Source: Paenarthrobacter sp. GOM3 (GTDB lineage Bacteria; Actinomycetota; Actinomycetes; Actinomycetales; Micrococcaceae). From it: a stretch of 64,000 nucleotides of DNA. Both the position numbers and the translations under genes were made by a program. The stretch is taken from NCBI RefSeq assembly GCF_018215265.2, contig NZ_CP136562.1, positions 868,001-932,000 of the forward strand, given 5' to 3'. Below the pieces are notes generated by a model. That model searched no databases. It saw only the letters and a program-made list of their open reading frames with translations, and was not told the DNA's origin. Below, piece by piece: positions 43,587-52,506 of this stretch. Position 1 is the first letter of the stretch; each line of letters begins with the position of its first letter.

Positions 43587-45254
43587 ATGTCCGATGACCT
43601 TGCCCTCGCCGCCCTTGCGGCGTCTTCCTTTTCCCTCCCAACTTTGCGCGACGGCCAACTGGCCGGCATGAGTGCCCTGGTCGAGGGCCGTGATGTCCTA
43701 GCCGTCATGCCAACCGGGTACGGCAAATCCGCCACCTACCAGGTGGCGGCCCAGTACCTTCACAACAAAACGGGACGACCCGCCGTCGTGATTTCTCCCC
43801 TCATTGCCTTGCAGGAGGACCAGCTGGACGGTCTGGCCGACGACCTGGGGGAGGGCGCCGCCGTCGCGGTCAATTCATCCCACAGCGATGCCGAAGTGGA
43901 GGCCGCATGGGACGCGGCGGGTTCAGGCCAGGCCACTTTCCTCTTCCTCGCGCCGGAGCAACTGGCCAAGCAGGAGACGGTGGACCGGATCGCTGCGATG
44001 GACATCACCATGTTCGTCGTGGATGAGGCGCATTGTGTTTCGTCCTGGGGCCACGACTTCCGGCCCGACTACCTGGACCTGGGAAATGTCCGCAAACGCC
44101 TGGGCAACCCACCGGTGCTGGCACTGACCGCCACGGCATCCCCGCCGGTGCGCGACGAGATCGTCGAACGGCTGGGCATGACGGACCCGCTGGTCCTGGT
44201 CCGCGGTTTCGATCGCCCCAACATCAGCCTCGACGTGGTCCGCCATCAGGAAGACAAAGGCAAACGCAAAGCCGTGGTGGATCAGGTCGCCGCCTTGGCC
44301 CGGGCCGACGGGCTGGGGCTGCTTTATGCCGCAACACGCAAGGACACGGAGAAGTACAGCAGCAAACTTGTTGAGGCCGGACTCCGTGCCGAGGCGTATC
44401 ACGCAGGCAGGACTGCCGCCGAACGCGAACGCATCCACCAACAGTTCCTGGATGACGAACTGGACGTCGTGGTGGCCACGACGGCGTTTGGAATGGGCAT
44501 CGACAAGGCAAACGTGAGGTTCGTGGTGCATGCCGACATCCCGGAGTCCCTGGACGCGTACTATCAGGAAATCGGACGCGCCGGCCGGGATGGCGAACCC
44601 GCCTCAGCCATACTCCATTACCGGGAGGAGGACTTGGGGTTGCGGAAGTTCTTCGGCACCCACTCGCCAGATCCCGAGGCACTTCTGGCTGTGTTGACCG
44701 TGGTGAAGAATGCCAAGTCGCCAGCCCCCAAGAGCGCGCTCGCAGAGCTCACCGGATTCCCGCCGCGGCGGGTCACCGCGCTGGTAAACCAGCTGGAGGA
44801 AGCCAGTGCCGTCACCACCGGAAAACGTGGCGTCCGGCTGACGTCCAAAGCCAAGTTGCCCGCTTTGGTGGAGCGGGCCGTCGAGTTGGCCGAAGCCCGG
44901 CAACGCGTCGACCAATCCCGGCTCACGATGATGCGTGCCTACGCTGAGACGGACAGTTGCAGGCGCCAGTTCCTTCTAGGCTATTTCGGCGAGGACATGC
45001 CCCAGCCGTGCGGCAATTGCGATGCGTGCACCGAGGCGGCGAACCGTTCCGAAGCTCCGGCTGGAACGGACGCCGTGCCCCCAGCATCTGATGAGCCGTT
45101 TCCGCTTCAATCAACGGTGATTCACAAAGAGTGGGGGCAGGGCCTGGTGATGCGCCACGAGGACGACGTCATCACAGTCCTGTTCGAGCAGGAGGGTTAC
45201 AAGACGCTGTCCCGCACCGCGGTGATGGAGCACCAGCTGCTGAAACCTGCGTAG
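43587..45254 (+). CDS. recQ: RecQ-family DNA helicase with C-terminal DUF3553-like domain
   Basis: 555 residues. The SF2 motifs are complete: motif I MPTGYGKSAT (41-50), DEAHCVSSWGHDFRPDYLDL, TATASPPVRDEI, and motif VI QEIGRAGRDG. A zinc-binding segment carries the cysteines of CRRQFLLGYFGEDMPQPCGNCDAC. There is no HRDC domain; the end (VIHKEWGQGLVMRHEDDV...) resembles the small DUF3553 domain. This short architecture is found in actinobacteria. It unwinds DNA 3'-5' in repair or recombination. The ribosome site is weak. Confidence 0.88.
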   Translation: MSDDLALAALAASSFSLPTLRDGQLAGMSALVEGRDVLAVMPTGYGKSATYQVAAQYLHNKTGRPAVVISPLIALQEDQLDGLADDLGEGAAVAVNSSHSDAEVEAAWDAAGSGQATFLFLAPEQLAKQETVDRIAAMDITMFVVDEAHCVSSWGHDFRPDYLDLGNVRKRLGNPPVLALTATASPPVRDEIVERLGMTDPLVLVRGFDRPNISLDVVRHQEDKGKRKAVVDQVAALARADGLGLLYAATRKDTEKYSSKLVEAGLRAEAYHAGRTAAERERIHQQFLDDELDVVVATTAFGMGIDKANVRFVVHADIPESLDAYYQEIGRAGRDGEPASAILHYREEDLGLRKFFGTHSPDPEALLAVLTVVKNAKSPAPKSALAELTGFPPRRVTALVNQLEEASAVTTGKRGVRLTSKAKLPALVERAVELAEARQRVDQSRLTMMRAYAETDSCRRQFLLGYFGEDMPQPCGNCDACTEAANRSEAPAGTDAVPPASDEPFPLQSTVIHKEWGQGLVMRHEDDVITVLFEQEGYKTLSRTAVMEHQLLKPA

Positions 45255-45278
45255 TTTGGGTGGTCGCCGGGGCTGGGC

Positions 45279-46202
45279 TCAGGTGTTCAGTTCCAGCATG
45301 AGGGCAGGGAGTTGGTCGCTTAGCTCGCGGGCCAGGAAACCGAGGGGACCGAGCTTGCTGGCCAGGCGATCAGCCGCGGCGGCGTGAAGGTGGGTGCCCC
45401 AGCACGCTGCCTGGGCGTCGCTGGTTCCGCGGGCCCTCAACCCGGTGACAGCGCCGGCAAGGACGTCCCCGCTGCCCGACGTTCCCAGCCCGCCGTAGCC
45501 CGTGGTGATCTTCCAGTGTCCAGGTTTGTCCGCGTCCTGGGTGGATGGCCCGGCAATGTAGCCCTGGCAGCTCACCACGGCGTCAAAGCGTTGGGCGATC
45601 TCCACAATGGCCCCTTCCAGCGTGTCCACGTCCCGGCCCAACAGGATCCCGGCTTCCGTGGGGTTGGGGGTGAGGATGAGCCGGCCCCGCCACGGCTCGA
45701 TGTGGTCCTCGAGTTTCGTCAGCGCTCCCAGTGCATAAGCGTCAAGAACGACGGCGGGGCCGCCATCGCCGTTTGGGTCACCCTGGAGTTCCTCCCGCTC
45801 CAGCAGCGCCCGAAGCATCGTTTCAGCCAGGTCAAGATCGTCGAGGCCGGGGCCGATCAGGACCGCGTCCGTGCTGTCCAAATAGGAAGATATCCGGTCC
45901 AGGCCTTCACCGGTCAAGGATCCGTCGGTGGTTTCCGGCAGGCCCAGCGCCCCGCACTCCGGAAAGGCAACCCCGAGCTGCACGGCCACGGATTCGGCGA
46001 CGGCCAACGTAATTTTTCCGGCACCTGCGCGAAGGGCGGCGGTGCCGGCAAGCAACGCCGCGCCCGGGGTGGCACGCGCACCACCTATGACCAGCACTGC
46101 GCCACGTGAATACTTGTTGTCGCCTGGTGCCGGTAGCGGCCAGTCACGCAGCAGGGACGGAGTTACCAGGGTTGGCGCGTCAAAGTCATTGAGGGTGGAC
46201 AC
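45279..46202 (-). CDS. nnrD: ADP-dependent NAD(P)H-hydrate dehydratase
   Basis: 307 residues from GTG at 46202, overlapping the histidine phosphatase gene by 17 bases. It is a ribokinase-like fold without the YjeF epimerase half: KYSRGAVLVIGGARATPGAALL, LTPNPTEAGILLG and GTSGSGDVLAGAVTGL carry the family motifs. It repairs hydrated NADH/NADPH using ADP. The stop faces the recQ stop across 24 bases. The epimerase partner is not in the window. Confidence 0.9.
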   Translation of the reverse strand: MSTLNDFDAPTLVTPSLLRDWPLPAPGDNKYSRGAVLVIGGARATPGAALLAGTAALRAGAGKITLAVAESVAVQLGVAFPECGALGLPETTDGSLTGEGLDRISSYLDSTDAVLIGPGLDDLDLAETMLRALLEREELQGDPNGDGGPAVVLDAYALGALTKLEDHIEPWRGRLILTPNPTEAGILLGRDVDTLEGAIVEIAQRFDAVVSCQGYIAGPSTQDADKPGHWKITTGYGGLGTSGSGDVLAGAVTGLRARGTSDAQAACWGTHLHAAAADRLASKLGPLGFLARELSDQLPALMLELNT

Positions 46203-46962
46203 TGGCGTCTCCGGAGTGTTCGGTGACCGTCACGCCTTGCTCGGTCAGGTGGTCGGCTACGTTGAAGCTCTCCAGTTCCCAACGGCCCGCGCCGGTGGGA
46301 CGGACATACCGGGTAATCGAGGCGTTGAGCACCGATGTGCTCGCTGCAAGGTCCAGGATTTCGTCCTCGGACATGCCCTCCAAGACGTAGCGGATCAGCA
46401 GGATCACGGCATCGTGGCAGACCAGCATCACCCGGCGGCCAGCCGCAAGGGTGTTGAGTTCGTCAAGGACCGAGCGCAGCCGCAGGGCAACGTCCGCCCA
46501 CGATTCGCCGCCCGGTGGCCGGTAGTAGAGCTTGCCGAGCCAGAGCCGCCGCTCGGCTTCATCCGGGTACCTGTTTTCCACTCCACGACGTGTAAGCCGG
46601 TCCAAAATGCCCAGTTCGCGGTCACGCAGGCGCTCATCCGTGAGCACTTTCGCGGGCCAACCCGCCGTTTCGACCGCAATTTCCGCTGTTTGCCGGGCGC
46701 GTGCGTAAGGGGAGGACACCACAGCATCGGGCCGCAGCTCCTCAGCGATCCTGGCCAAGGCGGTTCCCAAGGCTTTGGCCTGCTCCTGCCCGGTTCCGGA
46801 TAAGTTCACATCCGGGTCCCTCGCAGGAACATCGATGATTTCCGCTCCAGACAGGTGCGCCTCGGTAGCGGCGACGTTGCCTTCGCTCTCACCGTGCCGG
46901 ATCAGCAGCAACTCCACAGCCCCGGCCTCCTGCACAGCGTCCGTCAGTCCGTCCTCGTTCAC
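46186..46962 (-). CDS. Histidine phosphatase family protein (phosphoglycerate-mutase fold)
   Basis: 258 residues from GTG at 46962 (AGGTGA six bases before; the TTG just upstream is less likely). The catalytic motif is LLIRHGESEGN; the second arginine is in SSPYARARQTAE, the acidic residue in RELGILD, and the second histidine in VCHDAVI. It could be a phosphatase of sugar or nucleotide phosphates. The 17-base overlap with nnrD suggests joint expression, but the substrate is unknown. Confidence 0.87.
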   Translation of the reverse strand: MNEDGLTDAVQEAGAVELLLIRHGESEGNVAATEAHLSGAEIIDVPARDPDVNLSGTGQEQAKALGTALARIAEELRPDAVVSSPYARARQTAEIAVETAGWPAKVLTDERLRDRELGILDRLTRRGVENRYPDEAERRLWLGKLYYRPPGGESWADVALRLRSVLDELNTLAAGRRVMLVCHDAVILLIRYVLEGMSEDEILDLAASTSVLNASITRYVRPTGAGRWELESFNVADHLTEQGVTVTEHSGDASVHPQ

Positions 46963-47096
46963 CAAAGATCACCTTTCCGCGTGCGTTGCCAAATTCAGAA
47001 CACTACCCACTGCGTACCCACCGGGCCAGAGACTAAACGCGAGGTGGTCGACGTCGACCCCTGTCGCATGGACCGCCCGTGAAGTAAGTTGCTCGC

Positions 47097-48377
47097 ATGG
47101 AGGACTCATACCAAGTCATTGTGGTCGGTGCCGGATTCGCAGGCGTTGCAGCAGCCAAGGAGCTTGGCCGCAAGGGCGTCCGCGTCCTGCTCATCGATGC
47201 GAACAACTATCATCAGTTCCAGCCGCTCCTTTACCAGCTGGCGACCTCGCAAATCGGAGTCTCGGCTATCGCCCGCCCCCTCCGCTCGGTCTTCCGGCGC
47301 TTCAAGACCGTCCGGGTCCTCACAGCGAAGGTGGAATCCGTGGATGCGGCAGAGCGGTCCGTCACCACCGCGGAGGGCCGTACGCTGCGGGCGGACGTAC
47401 TGGTCATCGCCGTCGGCGCCGTCCCCAACTTCTTCAATACGCCCGGCGCGGAGGAATTCGCGTTTCCCCTGTACTCGGTCACCGACGCCACCAGGCTCGG
47501 TACAGGCCTGACCCGGTTGCTGGACCAGGCAGACCTGAGCCCCGACGGGTCCGTGGACGTTGTGGTGGTGGGAGGTGGCCCTACCGGGGTGGAGACCGCC
47601 GGGGCCATGGCGGAGAACGTCAAGTACGTTGTGGGTAAGTACTTCTCCCCGGGCCTCGCTGCCCGCTGCAAAGTGCATCTGGTGGACATGGTTCCAAGTG
47701 TCCTGAACATGTTCTCCACCAAATCCCAAAGCTACGCGACGGAACACCTGACCAAGATCGGGGTCCAGCTGCACATGGGCGTCGGGGTCACCGAAGTTCG
47801 CAAGGACGGCGTGACCTTGGCCGACGGCAGCTCTGTTCCTGCACAGATTGTGGTGTGGGCCGGCGGCTTGAAAGCCGGCGACCTGATTGCCAACTCAGGC
47901 CTGACCCAGGGGAGGGGCGGGCGCATCGACGTGAATCCCGACCTCACTGCGCCCGACGTTGACGGGGTTTATGTCCTGGGAGATGCAGCCAACATCACCG
48001 ATTCCACGGGAGCCAAACTGCCCCAACTGGGCTCTGTGGCCCAACAAGCAGGCAAATGGGCGGCCAACAACATCATCGCTGACCTGCGGGGAGGCACCCG
48101 GAAGCCATTCAGCTACTTCGATAAGGGGTACATGGCGATGGTCGGCAGGGGCGCCGCGGTGGCCGAGCTTGGCCGCAAGCGCCTGCAGTTGCAGGGCCCC
48201 TTCGCTTTCCTGTCGTGGCTGCTGGTGCACCTCGCACTCCTCTCCGGACTCCAGCAAAAGGCACGTGCGTTGTTCTCCTGGCTCAACGGCTACGTCCTGC
48301 ATAGCCCGGCACAGGTTGTGGTGAGCGGACCGGTCGAGAAGGACCCACCTGAGCAGACCCCGCCTGGGACTGCCTGA
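47097..48377 (+). CDS. ndh: Type II NADH dehydrogenase-like FAD oxidoreductase
   Basis: 426 residues. The FAD site is VIVVGAGFAGVAAAKELGRKG at the N-terminus and the NADH site VVVVGGGPTGVETAG near residue 158. The second FAD segment is VDGVYVLGDAANI, followed by QAGKWAANNI. The C-terminus has a hydrophobic helix (PFAFLSWLLVHLALLSGLQQ) for membrane attachment, typical of NDH-2. It passes electrons from NADH to menaquinone without proton pumping. No clear ribosome site precedes the ATG; translation may be leaderless. Confidence 0.9.
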   Translation: MEDSYQVIVVGAGFAGVAAAKELGRKGVRVLLIDANNYHQFQPLLYQLATSQIGVSAIARPLRSVFRRFKTVRVLTAKVESVDAAERSVTTAEGRTLRADVLVIAVGAVPNFFNTPGAEEFAFPLYSVTDATRLGTGLTRLLDQADLSPDGSVDVVVVGGGPTGVETAGAMAENVKYVVGKYFSPGLAARCKVHLVDMVPSVLNMFSTKSQSYATEHLTKIGVQLHMGVGVTEVRKDGVTLADGSSVPAQIVVWAGGLKAGDLIANSGLTQGRGGRIDVNPDLTAPDVDGVYVLGDAANITDSTGAKLPQLGSVAQQAGKWAANNIIADLRGGTRKPFSYFDKGYMAMVGRGAAVAELGRKRLQLQGPFAFLSWLLVHLALLSGLQQKARALFSWLNGYVLHSPAQVVVSGPVEKDPPEQTPPGTA

Positions 48378-48493
48378 ACCTTCGCCATCACTGTGCCCGG
48401 ATGTTCCTGCGGGGCCCGGGAGTCTTCAACGCGTTGGTTTTCAGGGTGCTCAGGCTGGGAAGATAGCAAAAGGAAACCCACACAAGGAGCATC

Positions 48494-48955
48494 ATGTCAC
48501 TCAAAGAACGCTTGAAAGCGGACGTCGTCGACCATATGAAGGCCGGCAATAAAGTCGCGCTGACCACAGTGCGCAACGTCCTGGGCGAAATCACCACCCG
48601 CGAGAAGTCCGGCAAAACTCCGGTGGAGCTCGACGACGCCCAGGTCACCTCACTGCTGCAGAAGGAAGCCGCCAAGCGCCGCGACACCGCGCGCATCTAC
48701 ACTGAGGCGGGCGAAACCGACCGTGCCGCTGCAGAGGTGGCCGAAGCGGAGATCATCGAGGCCTACCTGCCCAAGGCGCTCACCCGCGAAGAGGTGGAAA
48801 CAATCGTGGACGAGGCTGTCGCTGCCCTGAAAGCGGACGGCCAAGAGCTCTCCATGCGGTCCATCGGAGCCGTCATGAAGCCCGTTACCGCCAAGGTGGC
48901 CGGGCGCTTCGACGGCAAGACGGTCAGCGAGATCGTGCGCGGGCGTTTGGGCTAG
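48494..48955 (+). CDS. yqeY: YqeY/GatB-C-terminal-like protein
   Basis: 153 residues with AAGGAG upstream. The protein is all-helical and follows the YqeY pattern: LKERLKADVVDHMKAGN, LTTVRNVLGEI, AAAEVAEAEIIEAYLPKALT and a final VAGRFDGKTVSEIVRGRL. The C-terminal part resembles the tRNA-binding tail of GatB. The cellular role is not settled. It is monocistronic. Confidence 0.92.
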   Translation: MSLKERLKADVVDHMKAGNKVALTTVRNVLGEITTREKSGKTPVELDDAQVTSLLQKEAAKRRDTARIYTEAGETDRAAAEVAEAEIIEAYLPKALTREEVETIVDEAVAALKADGQELSMRSIGAVMKPVTAKVAGRFDGKTVSEIVRGRLG

Positions 48956-48972
48956 AACGGCCAACGAATTCG

Positions 48973-49704
48973 TCAGCCCGCCCCAAGCAGCCACCGCAAA
49001 GTCTCAGCATTACGCACGGCGTTACCACCGCCGTCGTTGTTGAAATAGGCGTACACGTCCTTGCCGGCGTCGCTCCACTCCCGGATCCGGTCGGCCCACC
49101 ACCGCAGGTCGTCATCGGAATAGGAACCACCGTACAGGTGCTGGTGGTCCGGGCCGTGCAGCCGAAGATAGACGAACGGCGCGGTGGCCCGGAGAATGCA
49201 GGGCAGGTTGGCGCCGCTCATGATGCAGTACGCGGCCTCATGGCGTTCCAGCAGCGCATACACGTCGGGGTGGTCCCAGCTGTCGTGCCGGAATTCGACG
49301 GCGACGCGGATCCAGTCCGGCAGGGCGGCCAGGAAATAGTCGAGCCGGGCGTCGTCGCGGGCGAAACCGGGCGGGAGCTGAACCAGCAGCACGGCCCTCT
49401 TGTCGCCCAGTTCGTGCCAGCAGCGGACGATCCGCTCCACCCAAACTTCCGGGCTGTACAGTTTCTTGGCGTGCGTGAGCCCTCGTGGGGCCTTGACCGA
49501 CATGGCAAAGCCGGGCGGCAGGCGGTTCCTCCAGCTGGCAAACGAGGTGTCGCGAGGCCAACGGTAGAAGCTGGCATTCAGTTCGACGGTGTTGAACCGG
49601 GCCACGTAGTGAGCCAAGCGCTTGGCCGTCGGAAGGCCAGGCGGATAGAGCACGTTTTCCCAGTGGTCATAACTCCAGCCAGATGTCCCAATGTGGATAC
49701 CCAT
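48973..49704 (-). CDS. DUF72 family protein
   Basis: 243 residues. DUF72 landmarks are visible: IGTSGWSYDHWENVLYPPGL, FNTVELNASFYRWP, SVKAPRGLTHAKKL, VAVEFRHDSWDHPDVY and DVYAYFNNDGGGNAVRNA. The fold is a TIM barrel related to endonuclease IV-like proteins; the function is unknown. It converges with yqeY across 17 bases. Confidence 0.9.
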   Translation of the reverse strand: MGIHIGTSGWSYDHWENVLYPPGLPTAKRLAHYVARFNTVELNASFYRWPRDTSFASWRNRLPPGFAMSVKAPRGLTHAKKLYSPEVWVERIVRCWHELGDKRAVLLVQLPPGFARDDARLDYFLAALPDWIRVAVEFRHDSWDHPDVYALLERHEAAYCIMSGANLPCILRATAPFVYLRLHGPDHQHLYGGSYSDDDLRWWADRIREWSDAGKDVYAYFNNDGGGNAVRNAETLRWLLGAG

Positions 49705-49746
49705 GCTGGGAATGTACCCGGGTCGGATGCCCGCTAACGCAGGTCG

Positions 49747-49968
49747 CTACTGCTTGGCTGCCGTCCTGGCAATGAGCGCCTGGAGATCCTCGGCGACTTT
49801 GGCGACCTCGCGCTGGCGGGCGCTACGGGTCGGCTTTGACCCGTGAGCTGCCGGGCGTGCCTGGCGGTTGGAGTTGTGGGATTGGCGGTAAATCTGCGGA
49901 TCACGCACGGGCTGCGCGTCGACAGTGACGGCGCCCTGGAGGGGATCGTGAAAAAGCGGGAGGTTCAT
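49747..49968 (-). CDS. Small basic hypothetical protein
   Basis: 73 residues from ATG at 49968 with AGGG four bases upstream; an ATG-like start at 49986 is also possible. The sequence begins MNLPLFHDPLQGAVTVDAQP, has a basic Ser/Arg-rich middle, and ends in a helix (REVAKVAEDLQALIARTAAKQ). I do not recognise the family. The separate position and ribosome site make it plausible. Confidence 0.5.
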   Translation of the reverse strand: MNLPLFHDPLQGAVTVDAQPVRDPQIYRQSHNSNRQARPAAHGSKPTRSARQREVAKVAEDLQALIARTAAKQ

Positions 49969-50069
49969 GATCCCTGATCCTGACACAACGGCCGGGCCGC
50001 CGAAATGGACAGTTGCATACCGTCCCCGAAGGGAGCTGTGCAGATGTCCATGGGGTCACGCCAACCGCC

Positions 50070-50528
50070 CTACCCCCAGAGCGCCTTCTTGAGCAGCGCC
50101 CTGAGCTGCAGGTTCTCGTCCTCGCTCAGTCCCTCAAGTTGGGTCTGTTCGCAGACTTCAAGTGCCGCCCGAGCCTTGTTGTGGATCCGGCGACCCTCGG
50201 CGGTGGAGACGATGATCTTTGCGCGTCGGTCTTGTTTACCCTGGGCGCGTTTGACCAGGCCACGGTGTTCCAGGTCGTCAACCAGGCTGACAACCTGGCT
50301 GGGGTCCAGGCTGAGGAAATCGGCGAGCTCGCGCTGGGTGGGTTCGAGTCCGCTGCAGGCGAGTGTCAGCACGGAGAACGACCGCTCGCGGAGGCCGTAG
50401 TCCGCCAGCGCTTTGTTGTTCAGGAGGGACCCGGTGGCGTGCAGCTTGGCCAGCAGAAGGCCGACGTCGTTGCCGATTTTGGCCGCGGCCAGGCGGGGGG
50501 TTTCCACTTCGGTGCTTTGCGGGCCCAT
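50070..50528 (-). CDS. couR: MarR-family regulator (CouR/PhdR-like)
   Basis: 152 residues from ATG at 50528 (GGAG five bases before). The winged helix contains TQRELADFLSLDPSQVVSLVDDLEHRGLVKR, followed by the wing RDRRAKI-type QDRRAKIIVSTAEGRR and a dimerisation helix. It is divergent from the dehydrogenase gene of a phenylpropanoid-type cluster. In Rhodococcus jostii CouR and Corynebacterium PhdR, related proteins repress such genes and are released by hydroxycinnamoyl-CoA. The name rests on this gene order. Confidence 0.8.
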   Translation of the reverse strand: MGPQSTEVETPRLAAAKIGNDVGLLLAKLHATGSLLNNKALADYGLRERSFSVLTLACSGLEPTQRELADFLSLDPSQVVSLVDDLEHRGLVKRAQGKQDRRAKIIVSTAEGRRIHNKARAALEVCEQTQLEGLSEDENLQLRALLKKALWG

Positions 50529-50567
50529 GACAACTCCAATAGTAATGAAAAACAATCGTTGACTTTT

Positions 50568-50590
50568 TCAATGATCCGTATTCTCATTGA
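50568..50590. promoter_or_regulatory. Inverted repeat operator candidate for the MarR regulator
   Basis: TCAATGA (50568-50574) and its complement TCATTGA (50584-50590) are separated by nine bases in the divergent region. Related sequence (AACAATCGTTGA) lies next to it at 50551-50562. The size and position suit a MarR dimer site controlling both directions. Confidence 0.5.
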
Positions 50591-50667
50591 TCATGACAAG
50601 GATCTCACGCCGCAGTGGGATCGGCCCCACCGGCCACAGCCGGTTACTGCATGCGAAGGAGCACGCC

Positions 50668-51612
50668 ATGAGCTTGAACGGCAAGGTTGCAATCGTCACC
50701 GGGAGTGGACAGGGTCTTGGACTCGCTTACGCGAGGGAGCTCGCCCGCCAGGGTGCCGCCGTCGTGATCAATGACGTGAACCAGGAAACCGCTTCTGCTG
50801 CAGTCGCGCAGATTGAGGCCGACGGCGGGCGGGCCACCGCCGTCGTGGTCCCGGTGGGCAGCACGGATGCCGCCAAGGCACTGGTGGCGGGCGCAGTGGA
50901 CACGTTCGGGCGGTTGGACATCCTGGTCACCAACGCCGGCATCCTGCGGGACAAGAGCCTGCTGAAAATGTCGGATGAGGACTTCGACCTGGTCATCAAC
51001 GTGCACCTGAAAGGCACGTTCACCTGTGTCCGTGAGGCGTTCGCGTACTTCAAGGAAAACAACATTCCGGGCCGCATCATCACCATCGGTTCGCCCACGG
51101 GCCAGCGCGGCAACTTCGGACAGACCAACTACGCCGCCGCCAAGGCCGGAATCGTGGGAATGGTCCGGACCTGGGCGTTGGAAATGAAGAGGGCCGGCGT
51201 GACGGTCAATTCCGTCATCCCGGTGGCCGCCACCGCGATGACCAAGACGGTCCCGTACTTCCAGAAGGCAGTGGAAGCGGACGAGCGTGGCGAGGCGATG
51301 CCGTCCTTCTTCCGCCACGACCTCGGTTTCGGAACGGCTGACGACGTCGCCGGGCTGATTGCCTTCCTCGCCTCCGACGAAGCTGCCGGGATTACCGGGC
51401 AGGCGATCGGCGCCGGAGGTGACCGGCTGCAGATCTGGACCCACCCCGAAGCTGCGAGAACCGAATACCGCGAAGGGGGCTGGAGCTACGAGGCACTGCA
51501 GGAGAGCGCCGGCACGCTCTTCGGCCAGGAAAACCTGCAGAGCTATGGCGAGGAATTCCTGCCGCTGCCCGAGGAACTGCAGCCCGAACCGGCTAAGGCT
51601 GAGGCCCGCTGA
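50668..51612 (+). CDS. couN: SDR-family 3-hydroxyacyl-CoA dehydrogenase (CouN-like)
   Basis: 314 residues from ATG at 50668 (AAGGAG six bases before). The NAD motif is TGSGQGLGLAYARE, with NAG in TNAGILRDKSLLK; the catalytic Ser is in TIGSPTGQRGNFGQTNYAAAKAG. A C-terminal extension of about 60 residues follows the core, as in multifunctional beta-oxidation-type dehydrogenases. In the cluster context it would oxidise the 3-hydroxy-3-arylpropionyl-CoA to the 3-oxo compound. It is the first gene of the rightward operon, two bases before the next start. Confidence 0.8.
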   Translation: MSLNGKVAIVTGSGQGLGLAYARELARQGAAVVINDVNQETASAAVAQIEADGGRATAVVVPVGSTDAAKALVAGAVDTFGRLDILVTNAGILRDKSLLKMSDEDFDLVINVHLKGTFTCVREAFAYFKENNIPGRIITIGSPTGQRGNFGQTNYAAAKAGIVGMVRTWALEMKRAGVTVNSVIPVAATAMTKTVPYFQKAVEADERGEAMPSFFRHDLGFGTADDVAGLIAFLASDEAAGITGQAIGAGGDRLQIWTHPEAARTEYREGGWSYEALQESAGTLFGQENLQSYGEEFLPLPEELQPEPAKAEAR

Positions 51613-51614
51613 TC

Positions 51615-52505
51615 ATGGCCATACGTTACGAACTGGGCATCGACGCGGCTGCCTTGGATGCGATCGACATGCACGTCCACCTCGAAGTGGACAGCTGCGG
51701 CCACGGATCGCTCCCTGATGCGCTCACGGAGGCTTCAGCCAAGTACTTCAAAGCCGAGGACCGGACCCCGTCGCTGGACAGGATCGCCGAGGTGTACCGC
51801 GAACTGAACATGGCCGCCGTCGTCTTTACTGTCGATGCACGGACCCAGCTCAAGCATGAGCCCAACAGCATCCCGGAACTGATCGAGGGCGCGGCGCGGA
51901 ACAACGATGTGCTGATTCCTTTCGGCAGCGTGGACCCGCGGACGGGCGAGGACGCGATCGCCGGGGCCAAGCACCAGGCTGTTGAGCTCGGTGCCCGGGG
52001 ATTCAAGTTCCACCCGTCCTTGCAGGGTTTCGACCCCTCCAACGAGCAGTTTTACCCGCTCTGGGAAACGCTCCAGGAGTTGGGCTTGCCCTGTATTTTC
52101 CACACAGGCCAGAACGGCATGGGGGCCGGGCTGCCGGGCGGGTTCGGCATCAAGCTGGCGTACTCGAACCCGTTGTTGCTCGATGCTGTCGCCGCTGACT
52201 TCCCGGGCCTGCAGATCATCATGGCGCATCCTTCAGTGCCGTGGCAGGACGAGGCGAACTCGATCGCGACGCACAAGTCCAATGTCTTCATCGATTTGTC
52301 CGGCTGGTCGCCGAAGTACTTCCCGGAATCCCTGGTCCGGCTCTCCAACAGTGTGCTGCAGGACAAGGTGTTGTTCGGCACGGACTTCCCGCTGATCACT
52401 CCACAGAAATGGCTGGGCGCGTTCGCGGACCTGCCGTTGAAGGACGAGGTCCGGCCGAAAATCCTTAAGGACAACGCCGTCCGGTTGCTCGGGCTCGGTG
52501 GTTGA
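51615..52505 (+). CDS. couO: Amidohydrolase-superfamily hydrolase (CouO-like, 3-oxoacyl-CoA cleaving)
   Basis: 296 residues. It belongs to the COG2159 (ACMSD-like) branch: DMHVHLEVD, a metal-ligand region LGARGFKFHPSLQGF, FHTGQNGMG, IIMAHPSVPW and the aspartate in LFGTDFPLITP. In Rhodococcus p-hydroxycinnamate catabolism an enzyme of this type cleaves aryl-3-oxopropionyl-CoA to the benzoate and acetyl-CoA, replacing thiolase. No thiolase gene is present here, which supports that role. Confidence 0.8.
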   Translation: MAIRYELGIDAAALDAIDMHVHLEVDSCGHGSLPDALTEASAKYFKAEDRTPSLDRIAEVYRELNMAAVVFTVDARTQLKHEPNSIPELIEGAARNNDVLIPFGSVDPRTGEDAIAGAKHQAVELGARGFKFHPSLQGFDPSNEQFYPLWETLQELGLPCIFHTGQNGMGAGLPGGFGIKLAYSNPLLLDAVAADFPGLQIIMAHPSVPWQDEANSIATHKSNVFIDLSGWSPKYFPESLVRLSNSVLQDKVLFGTDFPLITPQKWLGAFADLPLKDEVRPKILKDNAVRLLGLGG

Positions 52506-52506
52506 G

